Of a stretch of 64,000 nucleotides of DNA, positions 44,137 to 53,625 are shown in pieces. The DNA is from Njordibacter sp028825405 (GTDB taxonomy: Bacteria > Pseudomonadota > Gammaproteobacteria > Pseudomonadales > Balneatricaceae): positions 744,001-808,000 of the forward strand of contig NZ_CP159829.1 of assembly GCF_047730065.1 (NCBI RefSeq). Direction: 5' to 3'. The position numbers were made by a program, and so were the translations under genes. Below the pieces are notes generated by a model. That model was given only the letters and a program-made list of their open reading frames with translations. It did no database searches and was not told the DNA's origin. Position 1 is the stretch's first letter. Every line of letters starts with the position of its first letter.

Positions 44137-45500
44137 TGGCTGTCTTTAGTTTATCCGACCTATCCAAAAACTTGCCAGGCAGCCATGTTATTGGTACCGC
44201 AGTTTTTAGTCATCTGTCTACAGATACTAGAAGCCTATCGGCGGGTGATTTATTTGTTGCTTTAGTAGGCCCCAATTTTGATGGCCACGAGTTTATTGCA
44301 CAAGCACAAAACCAAGGTGCCTGTGCGGCTTTAGTGAGCACAGAAATAGATACAGACTTACCACTGATAGTGGTGCCAGATACGCGTATTGCACTGGGGC
44401 AACTCGCTGCAATCAAGCGTCAAAGTCTCAATGGCCAGTTTGTTGCAGTCACTGGTAGTAGTGGCAAAACCACTGTCAAAGAAATGTTACAAAAGGTCCT
44501 TTTTCAGGCAGGAGAGGTGGAGGTCACCCAAGGCAATTTCAACAATGACATTGGTGTGCCTTTGACCCTTTGGGGAATGCGAGATGATGTTGATTATCGG
44601 GTGCTAGAACTTGGCGCAAACCATATTGGTGAAATTGCCTATACCAGTCGCATGGTAGGGGCTGATGTCGCCATTTTGAATAATGCTCAAGAAGCTCACT
44701 TATCTGGTTTTGGCGGCCTTGGTGGGGTGGTCAAAGCCAAAGGAGAAATTATTACTGGCCTCTCTAAAAAGGGTCAGGTGGTTTTGAATCTTGATGACCC
44801 TCACTTTTTAGTTTGGCAAACGTTAGCCCAATCGAGGCGAGTGTGGAGTTTTAGTTTAAGCAATGAAAAGGCCAGCGTTTATGCCAGTGCTATCGAGCGT
44901 ACTGTGCGCGGTAGTCAATTCATGCTGCATGTAGGACAGCAACAGCAGCAAGTCGATTTGCAATTATTAGGCCAGCACAATGTGGCTAATGCCCTAGCCA
45001 CTGCCGCGGCCGCATCAGCTCTGGGCTTATCGCTGGATCAAATTGTACAAGGCTTAGCCCTTGCAAGGCCTTATCAAGGACGCCTTGTGAGCCACCAATT
45101 GAGTCACAACCGGTGCATTATTGATGATACCTATAATGCCAACCTAGGTTCTGTAAAAGCGGCCATTGATGTCTTACAACAGTGCCATGGGCAGCGGTGT
45201 TTTATGCTTGGTGACCTAGGAGAACTAGGCCAACAAGAACTGCAGTTACATCAGCGTATTGGCATCCAAGTTGCTGCTGCTGGTATAGAGCAATTTTATG
45301 CCTTTGGTGAGTTGGCTGCTGCTGCAGTGGACAGTTATCTGCAAGCCGGTGGCATTTACGGCAAAATTTGTGTCAATAAACAAGAGTTATCCAGTTGCTT
45401 TGAGCAACTGCCAAAAGTTGACTTGAGTTGTTTGGTTAAAGGATCACGATCCAGCCAAATGGAACAAGTTGTAGAAACATTAATTAGCGATGGAATCTAG
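44136..45500 (+). CDS. murF: UDP-MurNAc-tripeptide:D-Ala-D-Ala ligase MurF
   Basis: This 454-residue Mur ligase has the substrate-binding TDTRSLSAGDLFVAL, P-loop VTGSSGKTTVKEM and a C-terminal DDTYNAN motif typical of MurF. It adds the D-Ala-D-Ala made by Ddl. It is coupled to murE by overlap, with mraY 3 nt downstream. Confidence 0.97.
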   Translation: MAVFSLSDLSKNLPGSHVIGTAVFSHLSTDTRSLSAGDLFVALVGPNFDGHEFIAQAQNQGACAALVSTEIDTDLPLIVVPDTRIALGQLAAIKRQSLNGQFVAVTGSSGKTTVKEMLQKVLFQAGEVEVTQGNFNNDIGVPLTLWGMRDDVDYRVLELGANHIGEIAYTSRMVGADVAILNNAQEAHLSGFGGLGGVVKAKGEIITGLSKKGQVVLNLDDPHFLVWQTLAQSRRVWSFSLSNEKASVYASAIERTVRGSQFMLHVGQQQQQVDLQLLGQHNVANALATAAAASALGLSLDQIVQGLALARPYQGRLVSHQLSHNRCIIDDTYNANLGSVKAAIDVLQQCHGQRCFMLGDLGELGQQELQLHQRIGIQVAAAGIEQFYAFGELAAAAVDSYLQAGGIYGKICVNKQELSSCFEQLPKVDLSCLVKGSRSSQMEQVVETLISDGI

Positions 45501-45503
45501 CCC

Positions 45504-46586
45504 ATGTTGTTATGGTTAGCAGAATATTTAACCCAGTATTATAGTGCCTTCGGTGTTTTTCAATACCTTACTATGCGCGGCATCATGGGTGTCCTTACTG
45601 CCTTGTTTATTGCCATGGCTATTGGGCCCTATATGATTGAACGCTTAAAAGCTAAGCAAATTGGCCAGTCAATCCGGCAAGATGGTCCCAAAAGCCATTT
45701 GGCTAAGGAAGGCACACCAACTATGGGTGGAGCGCTTATATTAGTGGCTATTCTTATCAGTGCTTTGTTGTGGGGCGACTTAACCAATCGTTATATCTGG
45801 GTCACTATTGCTGTCACTGCAGTGTTTGGTGCCATTGGTTGGGTAGACGATTACCGCAAGGTGGTAGAAAAAAACTCTCGTGGTTTAGTGGCAAAGTGGA
45901 AATATTTCTGGCAGTCAGTAGGAGGGCTAGGTGCGGCTTTGTTCTTGTACTACAGTGCCCAAACACCTCAAGAGTTAGAACTCATTGTGCCATTTTTTAA
46001 ATCGGTCGGTATTAACATTGGGGTGATGTATATCTTGCTCACCTATTTTGTCATCGTCGGCACGTCAAACGCGGTCAATTTAACCGATGGTTTGGACGGT
46101 CTTGCCATTTTACCCACTGTGCTCATAGCCGGTGCCTTAGCCGTGTTTGCTTATCTAACAGGCCATTCAGTTTTTTCTGCTTATCTCAATATTCCCTACA
46201 TTAGGGGTGCAGGAGAGTTAGTCATATTTTGTGCGGCCATCGTGGGTGCTGGTATGGGGTTTTTATGGTTCAACACTTACCCAGCTCAAGTATTTATGGG
46301 TGACGTGGGAGCGCTTTCCTTAGGTGCCGCTTTGGGAGTGGTGGCAGTGATTGTCCGCCAGGAGTTGGTGCTGTTGATTATGGGGGGGGTATTCGTCATG
46401 GAAACTGTTTCAGTCATATTGCAAGTTGCCTCTTTTAAATTGACAGGCAAGCGAATATTCCGCATGGCGCCCATACATCATCATTTTGAGCTCAAAGGTT
46501 GGCCGGAACCACGCATTATTGTGCGTTTTTGGATTATCACCGTGGTGTTGGTTTTGATTGGTTTAGCCACCCTTAAGCTCCGTTAA
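45504..46586 (+). CDS. mraY: Phospho-MurNAc-pentapeptide translocase MraY
   Basis: This 360-residue polytopic membrane enzyme makes lipid I on undecaprenyl phosphate. It has ten predicted helices, the conserved PTMGG, WVDDYRK, NAVNLTDGLDGLA, the catalytic MGDVGAL motif and APIHHHFELKGW near the C-terminus. Confidence 0.98.
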   Translation: MLLWLAEYLTQYYSAFGVFQYLTMRGIMGVLTALFIAMAIGPYMIERLKAKQIGQSIRQDGPKSHLAKEGTPTMGGALILVAILISALLWGDLTNRYIWVTIAVTAVFGAIGWVDDYRKVVEKNSRGLVAKWKYFWQSVGGLGAALFLYYSAQTPQELELIVPFFKSVGINIGVMYILLTYFVIVGTSNAVNLTDGLDGLAILPTVLIAGALAVFAYLTGHSVFSAYLNIPYIRGAGELVIFCAAIVGAGMGFLWFNTYPAQVFMGDVGALSLGAALGVVAVIVRQELVLLIMGGVFVMETVSVILQVASFKLTGKRIFRMAPIHHHFELKGWPEPRIIVRFWIITVVLVLIGLATLKLR

Positions 46587-46645
46587 TTAAAGAGAAAGTA
46601 AGATCTATGATTAAGCACATTGAATACCAAGAGGCCTAGTTAAAG

Positions 46646-48001
46646 ATGTCGTTGATCGTCAGTGACCGCTTCAGCCTAATCATCGGTTTGGGAAAAACTG
46701 GGTTCGCGTGCGCCCAGTATTTGGCACTTCAAGGGGAACGATTTCAAGTTGCTGATTCTCGGCAACACCCACCCTTTTTTGATCAGCTAACCTTAGAACA
46801 GCCAGAGACTCCTATTCATTTAGGTGATTTTCCTTATGATTTATGCGCCAACGCACATCAAATTATCTTAAGTCCTGGCGTATCAATGCAAGAACCTGCT
46901 TTAGTTGCAGCGGCAAGAGCTGGGGTTCCAATACGCAGTGATGTTGATATTTTTGCTGAAGCTGCGCGTTTAGCAAACGTACCAATTGTCGCAATCACCG
47001 GCTCCAATGCCAAAAGTACGGTCACTAGTTTAGTGGGGCAAATGGCTAAAACTGCAGGTTTAAATGTTGCTGTTGGCGGCAACCTTGGTGAGCCATCAGT
47101 ATCGTTGTTAGCTGATAATGTTGATTTATACGTCATGGAGTTGTCCAGCTTTCAATTAGAATCTACCTCTGGTTTGGGTGCTTCGGTGGCTTGCGTACTG
47201 AATGTGAGCCCTGATCATATGGACAGATATGATAATTTAATGTCCTATCACCAAGCTAAACATCGCGTATTTCAAGGCTGCAAAGCTGTGGTAATCAATG
47301 GAGATGACGCCCTTACTAATCCACTAGTCCCAGACACTGTAACTCAAACAAGTTTTAGTTCAGGTGATCCTGACGTTGGTCAATTTGGTCTAAGAGAAGA
47401 GGCAGGTACCACATGGATGGTGCAGGGTTTGAGACCTATTATGGCAGTCAACAAACTGGCTATGTTTGGGCGACATAATGTGGCTAATGCACTGGCTGCA
47501 CTCGCCCTTGGCCAAGCGGTAGGGTTGCCAATGGACGCCATGATCAAAACTTTAACAGTTTTTACCGGTTTATCTCACCGATGTGAGTGGGTGGCTGATA
47601 TCGATGGGGTCGCCTACATTAATGATTCAAAGGGTACCAATATTGGCGCCACTGTCGCCGCACTTGAAGGTCTAGGCCCAGCCCTGACTGGCAAAATCAT
47701 GCTCATCGCCGGAGGCCTAGGTAAGGGTACTGATTTCTCTGAACTTGTTGTTCCCCTCTCTCGTTATGGCAAGCAAGTTGTGTTGATTGGTCGAGATGCC
47801 AACGATATCGAAATGGCATTAGTTGACAAAGTGAGGTGCATTCACGCAAAAGACATGCAATCAGCCGTATCCATAGCTCACGCTCAAGCAGTTAGTGGAG
47901 ATTTGGTTTTATTGTCACCAGCCTGCGCTAGTTTTGATGCCTATGCAAATTTTGAGGCAAGAGGCGATCACTTTTCCGCACTAGTGAGGGCTTTAGCATG
48001 A
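46646..48001 (+). CDS. murD: UDP-MurNAc-L-Ala:D-Glu ligase MurD
   Basis: This 451-residue Mur ligase adds D-Glu. The N-terminal Rossmann domain (IIGLGKTGFACAQYL) is followed by a P-loop written GSNAKST, with Ala where many MurD proteins have Gly before the catalytic Lys. As I recall, Pseudomonas MurD has the same Ala. The motifs HRCEWV and INDSKGTNIGA are present. It overlaps ftsW by 4 nt; a 59-bp gap separates it from mraY. Confidence 0.97.
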   Translation: MSLIVSDRFSLIIGLGKTGFACAQYLALQGERFQVADSRQHPPFFDQLTLEQPETPIHLGDFPYDLCANAHQIILSPGVSMQEPALVAAARAGVPIRSDVDIFAEAARLANVPIVAITGSNAKSTVTSLVGQMAKTAGLNVAVGGNLGEPSVSLLADNVDLYVMELSSFQLESTSGLGASVACVLNVSPDHMDRYDNLMSYHQAKHRVFQGCKAVVINGDDALTNPLVPDTVTQTSFSSGDPDVGQFGLREEAGTTWMVQGLRPIMAVNKLAMFGRHNVANALAALALGQAVGLPMDAMIKTLTVFTGLSHRCEWVADIDGVAYINDSKGTNIGATVAALEGLGPALTGKIMLIAGGLGKGTDFSELVVPLSRYGKQVVLIGRDANDIEMALVDKVRCIHAKDMQSAVSIAHAQAVSGDLVLLSPACASFDAYANFEARGDHFSALVRALA

Positions 48002-49287
48002 TGGCTTTGGTTCAGCAGTGGCATGCAGTCACTGCCCAACGGCTCGATTTGGCTTTATTTTTACCCGCGTTGGCATTGGCACTTATTGGTTATATTATGA
48101 TTACGTCTGCGTCCATGGACGTGGTCGCTGTTAAGTTTAACGATCCTTTTTACCAAAGTAAGCGTCAGCTTTTATTCATGTTTTTGGGCAGTATTACACT
48201 CGTGGTTTGTCTGATAACGCCCGTCCATGTGTGGCAGAAACAAAGCCCATATCTATTGTTGATTGCCTTACTTCTATTGGCAGCAGTATTAATTCCAGGT
48301 TTGGGAAGAACCGTCAACGGCAGTACCCGTTGGATTCCTATTGGCCCGTTAAGTTTGCAGCCCTCAGAGTTTGCCAAAGTTGCTGTTGTCGTCTTCATGG
48401 CAGGTTATTTAGTGCGCCAACAAGAAGAAGTGCGAAATAATTTTTCTGGATTTTTAAAATCCTTAGTGGTTTTAGGTGCCTTTATCGTACTGTTTTTGTT
48501 AGAACCGGACTTTGGTGCAGCGGTGGTAATGATGGGTGCTGTTTTGGGGATGTTTTTTTTAGGAGGTATGCGTAAACGTCATATTTCAATCGTAATGTTG
48601 GCGACAGTTGGCTTTGGAACGATCACTATTTTAGCTGCTGAATATCGTTATAAAAGGTTGATATCTTATTTAGACCCATGGGCAGATCCATTTGGCACTG
48701 GCTATCAATTGACTCAGGCTCAAATCGCGTTTGGCCGGGGAGGTTGGTTTGGAGAAGGGCTGGGTCAGAGTATGCAAAAGCTATTTTACTTACCTGAGGC
48801 CCATACTGATTTTGTTTATTCTGTATTGGCTGAAGAGTGGGGTGCTTTTGGAGCCATGGTGGTCGTGGCTTTGTATGGCGTGTTCATCGTGCGGGGTTTA
48901 AATGTGGGTCAAAAAGCCGAACGCTCAGGACGCCTATTTTCAGCCTACCTAGCCTATGGGTTAGTACTCTTAATTGCAGCTCAAGCCATCATTAATATTG
49001 GTGTAAATTTAGGCTTGCTGCCTACCAAAGGTTTAACTTTACCTTTTGTGAGTTATGGTGGGAGTAGTATGTTGGCGTGTGCTGCTAGTTTGGGGATTTT
49101 ATTACGCATATCTCTTGAAAATAGTGTGACTTCTGGCGCCTTGAAAGCCGAAAATGACGTTCATTTGGATTTTCCTCATAAGACCCTAGATACCTTGAAT
49201 ACAGACGTCACCCCTGGGCTTGATGATGTAGACCAATGGTTTGTTGATGATGATAAAAAACAGGATTGGCGTCATGACAAGGTCTAA
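47998..49287 (+). CDS. ftsW: Septal peptidoglycan glycosyltransferase FtsW
   Basis: This 429-residue SEDS-family protein has about ten membrane helices. Typical motifs are GLGRTVNGSTRWI, LQPSEFAKV, LLEPDFGAAVV, AHTDFVYSVLAEEWG and PFVSYGGSS. It polymerises lipid II together with FtsI. An acidic cytosolic tail of about 45 residues extends past the last helix and overlaps the start of murG by 14 nt. Confidence 0.97.
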   Translation: MMALVQQWHAVTAQRLDLALFLPALALALIGYIMITSASMDVVAVKFNDPFYQSKRQLLFMFLGSITLVVCLITPVHVWQKQSPYLLLIALLLLAAVLIPGLGRTVNGSTRWIPIGPLSLQPSEFAKVAVVVFMAGYLVRQQEEVRNNFSGFLKSLVVLGAFIVLFLLEPDFGAAVVMMGAVLGMFFLGGMRKRHISIVMLATVGFGTITILAAEYRYKRLISYLDPWADPFGTGYQLTQAQIAFGRGGWFGEGLGQSMQKLFYLPEAHTDFVYSVLAEEWGAFGAMVVVALYGVFIVRGLNVGQKAERSGRLFSAYLAYGLVLLIAAQAIINIGVNLGLLPTKGLTLPFVSYGGSSMLACAASLGILLRISLENSVTSGALKAENDVHLDFPHKTLDTLNTDVTPGLDDVDQWFVDDDKKQDWRHDKV

Positions 49288-50353
49288 AGCTCAAGCCGAT
49301 GCAAAACGAATTCTGATTATGGCGGCAGGGACGGGTGGTCATGTTTATCCAGCTCTAACCACGGCCGCTATGCTGCAACAACATGCTTGGAAAGTTGAGT
49401 GGTTAGGCACGGTTAAAGGCATTGAAACACGTTTGGTTCCAGATGCAGGCTTGCGATTACATTGTGTGGATTTGGTCGGTTTAAGGGGTAAAAGTAAGTG
49501 GTCATTATTTCTCGCCCCATGGCGTTTATTTAAGTCGTTACTGCAATCGATAAAAGTGATTTACCAATTTAAGCCACACTGTGTTCTGGGTATGGGTGGT
49601 TTCGTAGCAGGCCCCGGCGGATTGGCGGCCAAGTTGATGGGTGTGCCGCTTATCTTACATGAGCAAAATGCTATTCCTGGACTAACCAATCGATTATTAC
49701 GCCCTCTGGCTAATGTTACCTTGCAAGCTTTTTCTGGTAGTTTTGCAAAAGGCCATGCCATTACTGTGGGCAATCCTTTACGACCCAATATTATAGCAAA
49801 GAAGTCAGAGCATTCAGGGCTAAGAATACTAATTGTAGGGGGCAGTCTGGGTGCCCTTGCACTAAATCAAGTGGTGCCAGAAGCAATGGCGTTATTGTCA
49901 CCCAATGAGCGCCCAGAATTGTGGCATCAAACAGGGACTAAGCACCAGCAAGAGACTCTGGACATTTACAATAAACTTAACGTTTTGGCGCAAGTAGATG
50001 CCTATATTGATGATATGGGACGCGCCTATGCTTGGGCTGACTTAGTCATTTGTCGAGCAGGAGCTTTGACAATAAGTGAATTAGCTGGCGCTGGTATGGG
50101 ATCGATATTAGTACCTTACCCCTATGCTGTAGATGATCATCAAACGGCAAATGCTAATATTTTAGTGCGAGCTGATGCAGCTATATTAATGCCACAAACT
50201 CAACTATCAGCCCTCACTCTTAGTCAAAACATTAGGGCTCTACAGAGCCATCCGCTAAAGCTGGTTCAGATGGCTGCAGCCGCATTAACATGCGCCGCTC
50301 CCCAAGCTGCTGATAAAGTGGCTCAACACTGCATGGAGATTGCTCGTGGTTAA
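49274..50353 (+). CDS. murG: Lipid II synthase MurG
   Basis: This 359-residue GT-B glycosyltransferase transfers GlcNAc from UDP-GlcNAc to lipid I. It has the N-terminal AAGTGGHVYPAL, MGGFVAGPGGLAA, HEQNAIPG, and the C-terminal donor motif CRAGALTISELAG. I chose ATG 49274 (MTRSKAQADAKRI), just inside the end of ftsW, with AGGA upstream; longer starts have no family similarity. Confidence 0.97.
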   Translation: MTRSKAQADAKRILIMAAGTGGHVYPALTTAAMLQQHAWKVEWLGTVKGIETRLVPDAGLRLHCVDLVGLRGKSKWSLFLAPWRLFKSLLQSIKVIYQFKPHCVLGMGGFVAGPGGLAAKLMGVPLILHEQNAIPGLTNRLLRPLANVTLQAFSGSFAKGHAITVGNPLRPNIIAKKSEHSGLRILIVGGSLGALALNQVVPEAMALLSPNERPELWHQTGTKHQQETLDIYNKLNVLAQVDAYIDDMGRAYAWADLVICRAGALTISELAGAGMGSILVPYPYAVDDHQTANANILVRADAAILMPQTQLSALTLSQNIRALQSHPLKLVQMAAAALTCAAPQAADKVAQHCMEIARG

Positions 50354-51782
50354 AATGATTCCACCAAATCAATATACTATCCCAGAAATGAGGCGCATCA
50401 AGCGTATTCATTTTGTGGGTATTGGCGGCGTAGGCATGTGCGGCATTGCTGAGGTGTTACTTAATCAGGGCTATGAAATAAGTGGCTCTGACATCAAAGT
50501 CAGCCCAGTGACCCAGCGCTTAGCAAGCCATGGTGCGCAAATTTTTATAGGTCACCAAGAGGCTCATGTTCGCGGCGCTCATGTGGTCGTTGTGTCCACT
50601 GCGGTCGCAGATGAAAACCCAGAACTATTGGCGGCACGGGCACATCGTATTCCAGTGGTACAAAGGGCACAAATGTTAGCTGAGTTAATGCGTTACCGCC
50701 ATGGAATTGCGGTTGCAGGTACTCATGGAAAAACCACGACTACGTCGTTAGTGGCTTCCATTTTGGCGGCTGGTGGGCTAGACCCTACATTTGTAATTGG
50801 TGGAAAACTAACTAGTTCTGGAACCAACGCTAAGCTTGGAGCGAGTGCCTATTTAGTTGCTGAAGCAGATGAAAGCGATGCTTCGTTTTTACATTTGCAG
50901 CCGTTAACGTCTATTGTCACCAACATTGATGCCGACCACATGTCCACCTACGAAGGCGATTTTAATCGTTTAAAGAAAACCTTTGTGGAATTTTTGCATA
51001 ATTTACCCTTTTATGGACTTGCCATTGTTTGTGTTGATGACCCAGTAGTATGGGAAATATTACCTCAAGTGAGTCGGCCATTGATGACCTATGGTTTTGA
51101 TGACAATGCTGATATCAAGGCCGTTAATCTTGAACAAAAAGGTATGGTGACTTCGTTCACTGTGTGCAGGCAAGGTCACGCAGATCTTGATATCGCACTG
51201 AATATGCCGGGCAGGCATAATGTTCAAAATGCGCTAGCAGCTATTGCAGTGGCGACCGATCTTGAGGTCGCAGATGAACATATTGTAACCGGCTTAAATC
51301 ATTTCTCTGGTGTTGGACGCCGTTTTCAAGTGTTAGGTGATTACCCCGCTCAAGACGGCACTGCCACTCTGGTTGATGATTATGGACACCATCCTCGTGA
51401 AGTATCAGCAACCATTGATGCCATCCGAGCAGGTTGGCCAGACCGTCGTTTGGTGATGGTATACCAGCCCCATCGTTATTCACGCACGCGAGATTTATAT
51501 GAGGATTTTGTGGATGTATTATCACGGGTTGACGTGCTCATATTATTAGACATTTATCCAGCAGGTGAAGAACCAATCACCGGTGCTGATGGTCGCAGTT
51601 TGTGTCGCAGTATTCGGTCAAGAGGACTGGTTGATCCAATTTTCGTAGAGCGAGGCGCTGCTGTTGCTCCAGTGTTAGAAAATATACTGCACGCGGGTGA
51701 CCTTTTGTTAACCCAAGGAGCGGGTGACATTGGCCAAATCTCCCGCGCTTTGCTTGATAAAATGCAACAAGAAGAAAGTTAA
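50346..51782 (+). CDS. murC: UDP-MurNAc:L-alanine ligase MurC
   Basis: This 478-residue Mur ligase has RIHFVGIGGVGMCGIAE, P-loop AGTHGKTTTT, EADESDASF, and the C-terminal YGHHPREVSATI and PHRYSRT motifs. I chose GTG 50346 because GGAG (50335-50338) lies 7 nt upstream; it overlaps the murG end by 8 nt. TTG 50340 and ATG 50355 are alternatives. It is directly followed by ddlB. Confidence 0.97.
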   Translation: MVKMIPPNQYTIPEMRRIKRIHFVGIGGVGMCGIAEVLLNQGYEISGSDIKVSPVTQRLASHGAQIFIGHQEAHVRGAHVVVVSTAVADENPELLAARAHRIPVVQRAQMLAELMRYRHGIAVAGTHGKTTTTSLVASILAAGGLDPTFVIGGKLTSSGTNAKLGASAYLVAEADESDASFLHLQPLTSIVTNIDADHMSTYEGDFNRLKKTFVEFLHNLPFYGLAIVCVDDPVVWEILPQVSRPLMTYGFDDNADIKAVNLEQKGMVTSFTVCRQGHADLDIALNMPGRHNVQNALAAIAVATDLEVADEHIVTGLNHFSGVGRRFQVLGDYPAQDGTATLVDDYGHHPREVSATIDAIRAGWPDRRLVMVYQPHRYSRTRDLYEDFVDVLSRVDVLILLDIYPAGEEPITGADGRSLCRSIRSRGLVDPIFVERGAAVAPVLENILHAGDLLLTQGAGDIGQISRALLDKMQQEES

Positions 51783-52757
51783 ATGACAACTCTGAATCTG
51801 CCCCAGATGTGGGCACACTTGCTAACAGTCCCAGAGGCACGCGTTGCTGTCATTTATGGCGGCACTTCTGCAGAACGCGAAATTTCTTTGATGAGTGGTG
51901 AGCAAGTTCTCACTCATTTGAAAAATGTTGGTGTAAATGCCTTTGGACTAGACCTTGGAGCTGATGGGCAAGATCAGTTGGCTCAGTTGCAGCAGGCCGA
52001 GATGGACGTGGCATTTATCATGCTGCATGGCCGAGGAGGGGAGGATGGTACGCTTCAAGGTGTACTGGAATTTATGTCAGTGCCTTACACGGGTTGTGGA
52101 GTCTTAGCGTCTAGTTTGGGTATGAACAAACTCATGACTAAATTAGTTTGGTTGGCACACGGGGTGAAAACCCCAGACTATGAAGTACTCCATAATACGA
52201 GCAATTGGCGGCAAGTAACCCAACGTCTGGGTCTGCCATTAGTGGTTAAACCAGTGCATGAAGGCTCAAGTTTGGGTATTAATATTGTTGACTCGGTAGA
52301 GGCTTTAGAAAAAGCCTATCAAGATGCTACAGCATATGACCGTGAAGTCATGGCTGAACAATTCATTGATGGTGATGAATACACAGTACCCATACTCAAT
52401 AATCTGTCTTTGCCTGCGATCCGCTTAGAGACGGACAATACTTTTTATGACCTGCAGGCGAAGTATTACTCTGACCAGACACGTTATTTGTTTGATAACT
52501 CAATGACAGAACTGCAGCAAGAGGCCATGGAGGATGAATGCCGCTTAGCTTTTGAAGTGTTAGGTTGCAAAGATTGGGGGCGCATTGATGTGATGCGAGA
52601 TAAGCAGGGGCAAAACTGGTTATTAGAGGTGAATACCACTCCTGGTATGACTAGCCACAGTTTGGTTCCGATGGCAGCCAAAGCAGTGGGGCTAAGTTTT
52701 TCCCAGCTGGCACTTGTTATTTTGAATTTGACCTTGGCACGAGTTGAGGCCGGGTAA
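51783..52757 (+). CDS. ddlB: D-alanine--D-alanine ligase DdlB
   Basis: This 324-residue ATP-grasp ligase has AVIYGGTSAEREISLMSG at the N-terminus, the active-site loop PVHEGSSLGI, and the metal-binding EVNTTPGMTSHSLVP. It makes the dipeptide used by MurF. Its ATG follows the murC stop codon with no gap, and it overlaps ftsQ by 1 nt. Confidence 0.97.
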   Translation: MTTLNLPQMWAHLLTVPEARVAVIYGGTSAEREISLMSGEQVLTHLKNVGVNAFGLDLGADGQDQLAQLQQAEMDVAFIMLHGRGGEDGTLQGVLEFMSVPYTGCGVLASSLGMNKLMTKLVWLAHGVKTPDYEVLHNTSNWRQVTQRLGLPLVVKPVHEGSSLGINIVDSVEALEKAYQDATAYDREVMAEQFIDGDEYTVPILNNLSLPAIRLETDNTFYDLQAKYYSDQTRYLFDNSMTELQQEAMEDECRLAFEVLGCKDWGRIDVMRDKQGQNWLLEVNTTPGMTSHSLVPMAAKAVGLSFSQLALVILNLTLARVEAG

Positions 52758-53488
52758 TGAAAGTGGCTAATGGAGCGCAAAATGGTGGCTGGACTTGGGG
52801 TGCTAAGTTGCTGCTGTTGGTGGTGCTCGTGATCGCAGGATTTATGGCCTGGCAGGGCATTAAACCATGGTTGCAGCGTCCACTGCAGCAAATCATTTTA
52901 CAAACTGATATACCTGCGGCTGAAAAGTTAGTTTTACAAGCGCAAGTTAATGCTCACTTGGCCGACTCTTTCTTTGGGGCAGATTTGCAGGCAATTCGCC
53001 TAGAAGTGGAAGGCCACCCTTGGGTTGACGGGGCTAGGGTCAGTCGTGTTTGGCCAAATAGACTAATGATTGAGGCACCACGACAGATATTTATGGCCCG
53101 TTGGAAGGGTGGTGGCTTCATCAACCACAAAGGGGAATTAGCTTTAGTTGAGCCGCGTCAGGTTGTTGCAATTGAACAGCTTCCTTTATTAGCAGGACCT
53201 GCAGGAAGTGCATGGGCTTTGAGTCAGCTGTTCCGGCACATGAGTTGGTTAGTAGAACGTGATGATTTGACCATTGTTGAACTCACTATGGCACGTCGTG
53301 GCGCTGTTGAACTACGCTTGCATAACGGTATTATTCTGTTGCTTGGGCGTGATCAAATTTTGCCAAGACTACAACGCTTGATGACCGTCTACCGGAGTCA
53401 TTTTGTGACCAAAGCAGACACGATTAAACGTATTGATGGTCGCTATCCATACGGGGTCTCTGTGGCATGGAAAGAGGTTGATTCATAG
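52757..53488 (+). CDS. ftsQ: Cell division protein FtsQ
   Basis: This 243-residue bitopic protein has a transmembrane helix (about 16-35), a POTRA domain (about 45-120, with HPWVDGARVSRVWPNRLMI) and a C-terminal beta domain. FtsQ recruits FtsL/FtsB to the septum. Sequence conservation is moderate; the position between ddlB and ftsA is decisive. Confidence 0.95.
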   Translation: MKVANGAQNGGWTWGAKLLLLVVLVIAGFMAWQGIKPWLQRPLQQIILQTDIPAAEKLVLQAQVNAHLADSFFGADLQAIRLEVEGHPWVDGARVSRVWPNRLMIEAPRQIFMARWKGGGFINHKGELALVEPRQVVAIEQLPLLAGPAGSAWALSQLFRHMSWLVERDDLTIVELTMARRGAVELRLHNGIILLLGRDQILPRLQRLMTVYRSHFVTKADTIKRIDGRYPYGVSVAWKEVDS

Positions 53489-53553
53489 AGCTTATTTTGT
53501 AGTTAAATTAAGGCTAATTTAGTCGATAAATCCACCACTTAGAAGGTAAAGTG

Positions 53554-53562
53554 TGGGATAAT
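53554..53562 (+). promoter_or_regulatory. Possible extended -10 promoter upstream of ftsA
   Basis: TGG-GATAAT in the 137-bp ftsQ-ftsA gap resembles an extended -10 element. There is no strong -35. Separate ftsA/ftsZ promoters are usual in gammaproteobacteria, which motivates the call. Confidence 0.3.
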
Positions 53563-53625
53563 TAAAGAATATTTTGATGGATGTTTTTGGTCCTTTTTAA
53601 AGTGTACAAATGAGGGAAGATTTAG

